Assembly (NCBI GenBank): GCA_016872875.1 | Contig: VGYW01000051.1 | Location: 1-29,671 of the forward strand | Origin: Planctomycetota bacterium | GTDB lineage: Bacteria; Planctomycetota; PUPC01; DSUN01 | Reading direction: 5' to 3' | Length of the DNA stretch: 29,671 nt | In this document: positions 16,119-23,885 of the stretch, piece after piece | How positions within the stretch are numbered: position 1 is the stretch's first letter | Layout: each line of letters begins with the position of its first letter | Position numbers and translations under genes: made by a program | Notes under the pieces: generated by a model | Seen by the model: only the letters and a program-made list of their open reading frames with translations | Database searches by the model: none | What the model was told of the DNA's origin: nothing

Positions 16119-16316
16119 GACCTCTGCCAAAGTAATGTAACGCCGGGGGGTTGGCCCAGGGCGGGTGGCATCCTCAACGGCTTCCGTTGAGGGTGTGAAC
16201 GGGGGCGGCCCCCGAAAGCCACCCTCAAGCGAGGTCGCTTGAGGGTGCCACCCACCGGCGCGCGGACGCGATGCGGTGACTGAGCGCCCGCGCGTGACAT
16301 TGCCTTTGCAGAGGTC
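16119..16316. mobile_element. 198-bp terminal-inverted-repeat element (MITE/REP-like)
   Basis: The left end (16119-16138) and the complement of the right end (16297-16316) both fit GACCTCTGCNNAAGTAATGT, with 17 of 20 positions matching each other. The interior is a series of hairpins: CCTCAACGG/CCGTTGAGG, CCCTCAAGCG/CGCTTGAGGG, and GGGTGGCA facing TGCCACCC. No coding capacity. The same terminal sequence bounds the elements at 28715-29011 and 29300-29596, which have different interiors. Confidence 0.65.
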
Positions 16317-16414
16317 CATATCATAGCGTGAAGGGCGGCTTGGGGCAAGCGAGGACGATTGGAGCATGGCCCCTAGTTGTGGTTGTCTTCTTCGCCTCCG
16401 AAGCTCCGAAGGGA

Positions 16415-16594
16415 GCGTACTATAACAGCCCAGGGCGAAGCCCTGGGACGGGCGAGCGGCCCAGCTCAGCCCTGTAGGGGCGTACTGGCCACCTCACGCA
16501 GGATGCGCGCCCGGACCACGCAGTACGCCCCTTCAGGGCTGGCCCGCCAACCGCCTCCGTTCCCAGGGCTTCGCCCTGGGCTCTTATAGTACGC
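16415..16594. mobile_element. 180-bp nested palindromic element with 34-bp terminal inverted repeats
   Basis: The 34-bp ends (16415-16448 and 16561-16594) are inverted copies with one mismatch. They begin GCGTACTATAA and contain their own palindrome, CAGGGCGAAGCCCTGG. Inside, 16468-16488 and 16521-16541 form a second inverted pair (20 of 21), so the whole element could fold into one long branched hairpin. No coding capacity. The bases around it (16317-16414 and 16595-16657) show no gene. Confidence 0.75.
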
Positions 16595-16657
16595 CCCTGT
16601 CGGGGCTCCAGAGCAGTTCACCACAACTGGGGGCCATACTCGGACGATTGGGGCGGC

Positions 16658-16685
16658 TTGACACCCTGCGCGCGATGGGTATACT
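16658..16685 (+). promoter_or_regulatory. Sigma70-like promoter of the Phd/VapC pair
   Basis: TTGACA (16658-16663) and TATACT (16680-16685), 16-bp spacer. The predicted +1 at 16692 is the A of an in-frame ATG, 27 nt before the ribosome-site-supported ATG at 16719. Confidence 0.65.
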
Positions 16686-16718
16686 CTAGTGATGGAAGCT
16701 GATCGAGGAGAGCCAGAT

Positions 16719-16970
16719 ATGAACGCAACGACCACGGACCTCCGCCGCAAGACGGGCAAAATCCTCAAAGCCGTTGACCGCGGCGAGACCGTCCACGTGC
16801 TCGACCGCGGCAAGGAGCGCGCCACGATCGTGCCTCCGGCCATACAGGCGAAGCCCAAGAGGGGCATGCGCGATCATCCATCCTTTGGCATGTGGTCCGA
16901 CCGCAAGGACATGGAGGACGTGCATGCATGGCTTGACAAGATGAAGAGGCGGCGCTTCCGTGATCTTTGA
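16719..16970 (+). CDS. Phd/YefM-type antitoxin
   Basis: An 83-residue protein whose N-terminal half is the Phd/YefM DNA-binding and dimerisation fold: NATTTDLRRKTGKILKAVDRGETVHVLDRGKERATIVP. The charged C-terminal tail (MEDVHAWLDKMKRRRF) would wrap the toxin. It should neutralise the PIN ribonuclease encoded next and repress the shared promoter. GAGGAG lies 9 bases before the chosen ATG. An in-frame ATG at 16692 sits exactly at the predicted transcription start, so a longer leaderless form is possible. Its 3' end overlaps the toxin start by 11 nt. Confidence 0.85.
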   Translation: MNATTTDLRRKTGKILKAVDRGETVHVLDRGKERATIVPPAIQAKPKRGMRDHPSFGMWSDRKDMEDVHAWLDKMKRRRFRDL

Positions 16971-17340
16971 TGCCGACGTCATAATCTGGCATCTGCGCGG
17001 CAACGCGAGCGCCACGAGCTTCATGGAGGCAGAGCCGACACGCGAAGTCTCGGTTGTCTCGTACATGGAGGTCTTGGGCGGCGTGCGGGACAAGAAAGAA
17101 CTTCTGAAGGTAAAGGCGTTCCTCGCCGAGTTCAACTTCCGCATGCTGCCCGTGAACGAGAGCATCGGAAACCGGGCTGCCCTCTACATCGAGGAATGGT
17201 GCCTGCGAATCGACATGTCGCCCGATGACGCCCTGCTCGCTGCTACCGCAGTCGAATTCGGCCTGCCCCTGGCCACCGGCAACCCAAAGCACTTCCCGCC
17301 TCTTGCTGGGCTCGACGTTCGTCCTTTCCGGGTGGTATAG
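16960..17340 (+). CDS. vapC: VapC-type PIN-domain ribonuclease toxin
   Basis: A 126-residue PIN domain. Acidic active-site residues are in place: FDADVIIWHL (D4/D6), SYMEVLGG (E37), MSPDDALLAATAVEFG (D89/D90), and the final LATGNPKHF motif with N108. VapC toxins are Mg-dependent ribonucleases that cut tRNA or rRNA. Translation starts at GTG inside the antitoxin gene (11-nt overlap). The domain looks complete. Confidence 0.9.
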   Translation: MIFDADVIIWHLRGNASATSFMEAEPTREVSVVSYMEVLGGVRDKKELLKVKAFLAEFNFRMLPVNESIGNRAALYIEEWCLRIDMSPDDALLAATAVEFGLPLATGNPKHFPPLAGLDVRPFRVV

Positions 17341-17412
17341 CTCGCAGCGTAGCGGCGGGCGGCCCGCCTGTCGCCGCCCAGACGAGGAGACTCAATCGCC
17401 AAAGGGGAAACC

Positions 17413-17946
17413 GTGAAGGTAGTCGTCAAGGGACAATATGAGTTTCAGGACTACCTGGCGGCTCACCGCCTCAACCGCCGCGGCGCACGCATGGCATTCA
17501 GCGTGGCGGAGGTCGTTTGGGGCGCTGTCCTCGTCTCTTACGCCTCCATTTTCCCCAACAGCCTTTCCGCTCTGGAGGGCGCGGCAGGAATGCTGATGAT
17601 CGCTTGGGGACTCTACTTCAACCAGACACTGTTCACGTTCAGAGTCCGCAGACGCTGGGCACACTACCCGGCCTTGCGGGAAACGCCGCTGGACCTGACC
17701 TTCGGGGACGAGGGTGTGTTCGGAACCGATGACGCGGGAAACCCGGGCCTGATGAGCTGGCAGCGCTTCATCAGGTGGAAGGAGGATGAGGCCGTGTTCC
17801 TCCTCTACCTTTCCCCGCATCTCTGGCTTGCGATCCCGAAGCGGCTTATGGAGCCGGCCGAAGCTGAAAAGCTCCGGGCCTTATTTCGCACGCGCGTTGG
17901 CGGCGCAACACAAGGCAGGCACATTCTGGCAGGGGAAAGTGCGTGA
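17413..17946 (+). CDS. YcxB-like membrane protein
   Basis: A 177-residue protein with two adjacent hydrophobic segments (about residues 27-47 and 52-72: VAEVVWGAVLVSYASIF and AAGMLMIAWGLYF). A soluble domain follows, reading FGDEGVFGTDDAGNPGLMSWQRFIRWKEDE and then LWLAIPKRLMEPAEAEKLRALF. The sequence FxDEGV...SWxxFxRWxE...IPKR matches the YcxB-like C-terminal domain pattern. Function in that family is unknown. GTG start with AAAGGGG upstream. It lies 19 bp before the 1139-residue protein gene and is probably co-transcribed. Confidence 0.65.
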   Translation: MKVVVKGQYEFQDYLAAHRLNRRGARMAFSVAEVVWGAVLVSYASIFPNSLSALEGAAGMLMIAWGLYFNQTLFTFRVRRRWAHYPALRETPLDLTFGDEGVFGTDDAGNPGLMSWQRFIRWKEDEAVFLLYLSPHLWLAIPKRLMEPAEAEKLRALFRTRVGGATQGRHILAGESA

Positions 17947-17965
17947 GCCTCTGGAGACAAGCAGG

Positions 17966-20900
17966 ATGAGCACAAGGCAGTTGTGGTGCGGGCTGGTTTC
18001 GCTGGCGCTGGTCTCGCCGAATGCCTTCGGCGGTGAGGCCCGGCCCGCCGTGCTCTTTGTGGGTGGGGTGCATGGGGACTATGCGGCGAAGCCGCTGCAC
18101 AAGATGGGAGTTGAGCTCGACACGTGCAAGCACGGGCAGCTCGCGGAACGCCTCGCAACGGGAAAGTTCAATGTGGTCGTTGCGGGGACGCTGAACGACG
18201 CCGACCGCAAGGCGGCGCAGGAGTTCCTGGCCCAGGGCGGCGGGGTGTTTCTCTGCAATCCAGAAGCCTGGTCCGAGAGCAGGAACTTCACGGCCACCCT
18301 CGGATGGCTCGCCCAGCTCGGTGCCCGCGGCCGCTGGGAAATCTTCCAGGAAACCGACCCCAAGAACCTCGCCGCCGACGTCATGGGCTGCCGCCTCTTC
18401 TGGACGAGCGACGTCGCGGCTCCCTTCAACGACGGCGTGAAGGGGGTGCTGACCCTGACCGCCGGGAGCACGACGGGCTGGGAGCCGCCAATGTCGTTCG
18501 ACCTCTCGCCCGACTGGAAGGTGGTGGTTCGCGGCGCGGCCTCGACGAAGTCGGTGCCCGCCGAGCGCCACGACGACTATCTGCGGCCTTGGATTCCGAA
18601 GACGGGCATCACCTCTGCGCCGCCCCTGATGGCGGTGCGGGAAGTCGGCAAGGGGCGTCTCGCGGTCATGGCCATCCGCTACTACTGGCTCTTCACCCCG
18701 CCGCCGAACTGCCCGACCGCCGAGGCGATGCTCACCGCAGGCGCCGGCGGCAAGCCGAGCGACTGGCTCCGCGTCTTCGCCAACGCCTTCAGTTGGCTCG
18801 CCGAGCCTTCCCTCAAGGCGGGCCTCGGCGGCGCGACCACGCCCGAGGCCGTCCTCAACCCGCCCGTCACGCCCTGGGAAATCCCAAAGGAGATTGATTG
18901 GACGAAGCACGGCCCGCTCACCGACCAGCCGCAATACGCGGGGCTGATTGGCGCGCGCACCGCCCTCTCGTCAGGCACGGGCACCGTCGCCGACTACGTG
19001 GCCGCCGCCAAGGCCGCCGGCCTCGCCTTCATCGTGTTCCTCGAAGACACCCTGAAGAGCGACCAGGCGAAGTGGGACAAGCTTGTGGCCGAGTGCGCCG
19101 CCGCGACCGACAAGACCTTCGCCGCCATCCCCGGCCTCACCTACGAGGACGCCCAGGGCGACCACCTCTACGCCTTCGCCGACGAGGTGAAGTTCCCAAA
19201 GCCCTCGATGGTGCTCAAGGACGGCCGCCTGGCCACCAACCGCTCGAACCGCACCGCCGCCTACTTCGACTACGTGAACGAGTACATGCAGCAGCACATC
19301 CTCAGCGGCTTCTGGCGCCACAAGGAGAACTGGCTCCACCCCGCCGACTACAAGCTCTACAATTCGTTCCCCATCGTGAGCTTCGAGGACGGCAAGCCCG
19401 TGGACGAGGCGTTCGACACCTATCGCTACTTCATGGGCCTCGGGGGCTGCCAGGCCCCGCTGGCCTTCGAGATTATGACCAGCCCCGCCCAGGTGGCGAA
19501 GCGGGCGAGGGAGGGCTGGCGGGTCGTCTCCTTCCGCCCGCCCGAGCGCCTCCGCACCAAGTGGCACGAGCAGGCCTGGTCGTTCAGCGGCAACGGCGCG
19601 CAGTACATCACCAACGGCCCGAGAATCCTCGCCTGGCGCGCGCCCAACTGCCTGACCTTCACCAACGGCCTGTGGTGGCGGCCCGACCTGTGGGAGTTCC
19701 GCCTCGGCCTGCGCGTCGCCTCCGACGACGGCCTGAAGTCGGTCATCCTCCACGACGGCGACCGCGGCATCCTCCGCCGCTGGCTGCCCAAGGGCGCCAA
19801 GACCTTCGAGACCGAGATCACCTTCTCCAACTGCCAGCAGCTCGGCCTCTATCTCGAAGTCGAGGACATCAACGGCCGCAAGGCCATCGGCGACCAGTTC
19901 TGGAACCGCAATCTCCTGTGCGAGGAGTTCTTCTGCTCCGACCGCTGCAACTTCCTGGGCAGTTGTCGGCTCCGCACCCGCCAGGGAGCCCAGATATGGA
20001 CCCCCGTCGGCTTCCAGGGCAACATGGGCGCCACCCCCTCGAAGGGACTGCTCAACATCAGCGTCCAGCCCGCCGTCTCCCTCACCTTCAACTCCCCCAC
20101 CCTCCCCATAGATGGCCAGCCGATGGGCTTCCCCACCGTCGCCCTCAACTTCAGCTTCCATCCGCCCGGCGAGCTGAAGTACCTCGCCGCCTTCCCCATC
20201 ACCGACATGGTCGGCCCCGATGGGGCCATGGCCAGGTCGGACTACGTGTTCGGCTTCGACCCCGCGGAGGAGAAGGCCGAGAAGACCCCTCTCGGCCACC
20301 CCTACGAGCAGCCTCAGCACGGTTGGGGCAACTCGTGGGGCGGGTGGCACAGAGTCGTTCCGACAAGGCTGCTCTCCGGACTAACGTCCACCACCGTGTT
20401 CAACTGGATTCCCGGCGAGTTCCGCATCGGCATTCATGCGACCTGCATCAAACCGAAAGAGACCATCGTGCTGGGCAAGGAGGGCCTCCAGGTGATGTCC
20501 GCGAACATGCCCGGCTGGATGCTCCACCAGGGGAACAAGGTCATCGCGTCGCCTGATTCGGCCGATACCCCATCGCGGCAAGCCGCAACCAAACGCGGAG
20601 GAAGAATCTTTCCGGAAAACAAGATTCTGCATGTTTGTAGCACAGGGGTGTTCTCCCGCGGCACCTTTGCCACCCTCGAGGAGAAGGGAGGCTCAGTGGT
20701 CCTCATTGCCCTCGACGAAAAGCTCCGGTACCGTTACCGCAAGGGTGGCCACATCTCGCTGCACTACGCGCCGGAAGCAGGGGAGCTGCGGGCGGGCGAA
20801 ATGCTCCTCTACCGGGTGGGCTTCGCCGGAGCCGCCAGCGGCACGAAGACCGAGCGGATGCTCGAATTCGCCCGGAAGTATGGCATCGCTGAGCCGGGGA

Positions 20901-21385
20901 CAGCAGGCTATGCTCCCAACATCACGCGGGGAAAGCAGTTCAAGAACTACCTTACCTGGGACCTTGACGCGGAGGGCGTCGCCATCGAGGCCCAGGTGCC
21001 AAAGGCCGACATGCCGGGCTTCCTTCCGGCCTTCGTCATGAATGTCAACGCCAACTGGTCCGCCTGGCTTCTTGACCGCAAGCGGGCAGTGCCCAACTTC
21101 CGTGCGCTGCCCATCGGCGACTGGCTGGCGGTCGCCCAGCTCGACCTGAACGAGGGTGACATGGACCTGTTCATCGGCCACCCGGTTACGTGCGACAAGA
21201 AGGATGTGAAGATTCAGGTCGCGTGGCAGGAGCCGGGGGTGTGGTTCGTCGAGGCCCACAACCCGACCGACGAGGCGGTGAAGGCCGAGCTTCGCTCGAG
21301 CCCCGGCTGGACGCCGTTCGCCTTCCGCGAGACGGTGGAGCTTGCCCCCGGCACAAGCAGGATATGGCTTGCGAGAGAGAAGTGA
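17966..21385 (+). CDS. Very large exported protein, glutamine-amidotransferase-like and PHP-like regions
   Basis: An 1139-residue protein with a signal peptide (LWCGLVSLALVSPNAFGGEA). The N-terminal 25-290 (PAVLFVGGVHGDYAAKPLHKMG, then QEFLAQGGGVFLCNP) resembles a class-I amidotransferase/ThuA-type fold found in planctomycete exported proteins. Residues about 325-420 (TVADYVAAAKAAGLAFIVFLEDTL, then FAAIPGLTYEDAQGDHLYAF) are reminiscent of a PHP metal-hydrolase domain, but its metal-binding His residues are mostly missing. Large beta-rich regions follow, ending in a GVWFVEAHNPTDEAVKAELR beta-sandwich. Polysaccharide-related function is inferred only. The last 73 residues recur in the truncated copy at 23071-23377. 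The 157-bp palindrome array begins immediately after its stop codon. Confidence 0.65.
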   Translation: MSTRQLWCGLVSLALVSPNAFGGEARPAVLFVGGVHGDYAAKPLHKMGVELDTCKHGQLAERLATGKFNVVVAGTLNDADRKAAQEFLAQGGGVFLCNPEAWSESRNFTATLGWLAQLGARGRWEIFQETDPKNLAADVMGCRLFWTSDVAAPFNDGVKGVLTLTAGSTTGWEPPMSFDLSPDWKVVVRGAASTKSVPAERHDDYLRPWIPKTGITSAPPLMAVREVGKGRLAVMAIRYYWLFTPPPNCPTAEAMLTAGAGGKPSDWLRVFANAFSWLAEPSLKAGLGGATTPEAVLNPPVTPWEIPKEIDWTKHGPLTDQPQYAGLIGARTALSSGTGTVADYVAAAKAAGLAFIVFLEDTLKSDQAKWDKLVAECAAATDKTFAAIPGLTYEDAQGDHLYAFADEVKFPKPSMVLKDGRLATNRSNRTAAYFDYVNEYMQQHILSGFWRHKENWLHPADYKLYNSFPIVSFEDGKPVDEAFDTYRYFMGLGGCQAPLAFEIMTSPAQVAKRAREGWRVVSFRPPERLRTKWHEQAWSFSGNGAQYITNGPRILAWRAPNCLTFTNGLWWRPDLWEFRLGLRVASDDGLKSVILHDGDRGILRRWLPKGAKTFETEITFSNCQQLGLYLEVEDINGRKAIGDQFWNRNLLCEEFFCSDRCNFLGSCRLRTRQGAQIWTPVGFQGNMGATPSKGLLNISVQPAVSLTFNSPTLPIDGQPMGFPTVALNFSFHPPGELKYLAAFPITDMVGPDGAMARSDYVFGFDPAEEKAEKTPLGHPYEQPQHGWGNSWGGWHRVVPTRLLSGLTSTTVFNWIPGEFRIGIHATCIKPKETIVLGKEGLQVMSANMPGWMLHQGNKVIASPDSADTPSRQAATKRGGRIFPENKILHVCSTGVFSRGTFATLEEKGGSVVLIALDEKLRYRYRKGGHISLHYAPEAGELRAGEMLLYRVGFAGAASGTKTERMLEFARKYGIAEPGTAGYAPNITRGKQFKNYLTWDLDAEGVAIEAQVPKADMPGFLPAFVMNVNANWSAWLLDRKRAVPNFRALPIGDWLAVAQLDLNEGDMDLFIGHPVTCDKKDVKIQVAWQEPGVWFVEAHNPTDEAVKAELRSSPGWTPFAFRETVELAPGTSRIWLAREK

Positions 21386-21386
21386 G

Positions 21387-23036
21387 GCGTCCCCCTCGCG
21401 CCGGCTCGCAGCCGCGCGCCCCTGACGACTCTTGCGGAGTTGAACAACTCCGCAGGAGTCCACGGCATCCGCACTTCCGCCCAGAGGTGCGCCTTGAGAC
21501 CGCGCGGCATGCGCACTCCCGCGCAGACCCGCCACAGGCGTCCCCTCGAAGGCGAGACCATTTCCGCGCCGCGAGTGGCTCACGACCTTTGCGGAGTTGA
21601 ACAACTCCGCAACAGTCCTCGGCCTCTCCCCTTCCGCCCAAAGGTGCGCCTTGAGACCGCGCGGCATGCGCACTCGCGCGCAGACCCGCCACAGGCGTCC
21701 CCTCTAATGCGAGACCATTTCCGCGCCGCGAGTGGCTCACGACCTTTGCGGAGTTGAACAACTCCGCAACAGTCCTCGGCCTCTCCCCTTCCGCCCAGAG
21801 GTGCGCCTTGAGACCGCGCGGCATGCGCACTCGCGCGCAGACCCGCCACAGGCGTCCCCTCGAAGGCGAGACCATTTCCGCGCCGCTAGTGGCTCACGAC
21901 CTTTGCAGAGTTGAACAACTCCGCAACAGTCCTCGGCCTCTCCCCTTCCGCCCAAAGGTGCGCCTTGAGACCGCGCGGCATGCGCACTCGCGCGCAGACC
22001 CGCCACAGGCGTCCCCTCTAATGCGAGACCATTTCCGCGCCGCGCGCGGCTCACGACTTTTGCGGAGTTGAACAACTCCGCAACAGTCCTCGGCCTCTCC
22101 CCTTCCGCCCAGAGGTGCGCCTTGAGACCATGCGGCATGCGCACTCCCGCGCAGACCCGCCACAGGCGTCCCCTCGAATGCTAGACCATTTCCGCGCCGC
22201 GCGCGGCTCACGACCTTTGCGGAGTTGAACAACTCCGCAACAGTCCTCGGCCTCTCCCCTTCCGCCCAGAGGTGCGCCTTGAGACCGCGCGGCATGCGCA
22301 CTCCCGCGCAGACCCGCCACAGGCGTCCCCTCGAATGCGAGACCATTTCCGCGCCGCGCGCGGCTCACGACTTTTGCGGAGTTGAACAACTCCGCAAAGG
22401 TCCCCGGCATCCGCACTTCCGCCCAGAGGTGCGCCTTGAGACCACGCGGCATGCGCACTCCCGCGCAGACCCGCCACAGGCGTCCCCTCGAAGGCGAGAC
22501 GATTTCCGCGCCGCGAGTGGCTCATGACCTTTGCGGAGTTGAACAACTCCGCAAAGGTCCACGGCATCCGCACTTCCGCCCAGAGGTGCGCTTCAAGACC
22601 ACGCGGAATGCACACCTGCGCGCGGAACCTCCACAGGCGTGCCCTCGGAGGCGAGGTCATTTCGGCGCCGGGCGCGCTTCACGACTCTTGCGAAGTTGAA
22701 CAACTGCGCAACAGTCCTCGGCCTCTCCCCTTCCGCCCAAAGGTGCGCCTTGGGACCATGAGGCATGCTCACTTGCACGCGGAACCACCGCAGGCATCCC
22801 CTCGAACGCGATGTCATTCTGGGGCCACGCGCTGCAGACGACTGTTGCGGAGTTGAACAACTCCGCAAGACTTCTCGGCCTCCCCCGTCCTGCCGACACG
22901 CGCGCCTTGTGACCACGAGGCATGTACACTTGCGCGCGGAGCCACCGCAGCCGTGCCCCCGAACGCGATGTCAGTTTGGGGCCACGCGTGGTTGACGACT
23001 CTTGCGAAGTTGAACGACTCCGCAAGAGTCGTCAAC
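21387..23036. repeat. Tandem array of eleven palindromes, exact 157-bp period
   Basis: Eleven copies of TGCGGAGTTG-AA-CAACTCCGCA (or close variants) have centres from 21443.5 to 23013.5, every step exactly 157 bp, with no indel. The approximately 130-bp GC-rich spacers repeat too; early units are near-identical and the last three or so diverge clearly. The first copy has outer arms GACTCT/GGAGTC. The copy centred at 22542.5 has perfect 16-bp arms with a different outer sequence (GACCTT/AAGGTC). The last (22991-23036) extends to 46 nt. The array starts next to the stop of the upstream gene and ends about 35 bp before a paralogous gene fragment. Small open frames through it rotate from unit to unit and are not genes. 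Confidence 0.95.
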
Positions 23037-23070
23037 CGCGCTACCCTGACATAGCCACTCATTCGTGTAG

Positions 23071-23377
23071 ATTGCGCGCCCTGCGAAACCTCAGCTACGA
23101 GGCCAACGCGCTGCTCGAGCCCGGCGAGGGCGACAAGGACCTCTTCATCGGGTACCCGGTCACGTGCGACAAGAGGGGCGTGGAGATTCAGGTCGGGTGG
23201 CGAGAGCCGGGGGTGTGGTTCGTCGAGGCCCACAACCCGACCGACGACGCGGTCAGGACCGAGCTTCGCTCGGGCCCGGGCTGCACGCCATTCGCCTTCC
23301 GCGAGACGGTGGAACTCGCCCCCGGCACAAGCCGCATCTGGCTTGTGAAGGAGAAGGCCCCGGCATCGGGCAAGTGA
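23071..23377 (+). pseudogene. 5'-truncated copy of the C-terminus of the 1139-residue protein
   Basis: From 23138 the translation (DLFIGYPVTCDK, then GVWFVEAHNPTDDAV and FAFRETVELAPGTSRIWL) matches the last 73 residues of the 17966-21385 protein at 60 of 73 positions by my count. The few residues before that (LSYEANALLEPGEGDK) differ, so it derives from a paralog and not a very recent copy. No start codon or ribosome site is associated; the frame opens within the palindrome array. Downstream, 23378-23737 shows no gene. Confidence 0.75.
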
Positions 23378-23737
23378 CCCATCCGAGCGGCGATTGGCCC
23401 GTGCTACCCTGTCCACCGCGTCCACCCCTCCGCGCGGCTCGCCCCGCCGGGGATCGCGTAGGAGGCGATTCTAGCCTTGACTACTGGGGAGACAAGGGGG
23501 GCGGGTCATGTCCGCAAGTTGCCCGCTATACTGCACTTATGGAGATCGCCCGCCCCGCGCGGGGGGTCCATAGGTGTTCTGGGTCTAATGAGGTCGTGAT
23601 CGGGGCGTACAGAGGCTGCTAGGGCGTCTTTTTTCTCAGACACCTTAAGCCATTGGTATGGAAGCACTTAGCAGTTGAATGCAACGATAATCTACGCCCC
23701 AATCGGGGCACGCGTTCAGCCAGGAGAGAACCCTCCT

Positions 23738-23849
23738 CCCTCTCCCACGGGGAGAGGGGTGGGGTGAGGGTGCTTGGGCTCCCGCAAGCAGAACGGAAGG
23801 CACCCTCACCCGCCCGCCGCTGGCGGGCGACCTTTCCCCAAGGGAGAGG
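23738..23849. repeat. Dispersed-type inverted-repeat element
   Basis: A hairpin, CCCTCTCCC/GGGAGAGGG (23738-23758), is followed by GGGTGAGGGTGC (23762-23773) facing GCACCCTCACCC (23800-23811). The end, CCTTTCCCC-AA-GGGAGAGG, mirrors the start. It forms a folded, non-coding element just beyond the 3' end of the 23886-26168 gene, where it may also stop transcription. Confidence 0.6.
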
Positions 23850-23885
23850 TCCAGGCCCTCCGACCCAAGGCTACACAGGCGCGAA

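Noticed and set aside
21440..23025. Small similar proteins encoded across the 157-bp array
   Set aside because: The period is not a multiple of three, so the frames rotate from unit to unit. No ribosome sites or codon pattern were seen. They are by-products of GC-rich repeats.
23450..23640. Promoter plus short gene in the 23.5-kb gap
   Set aside because: TATACT and a nearby ATG exist, but no matching -35 and no plausible protein follow.
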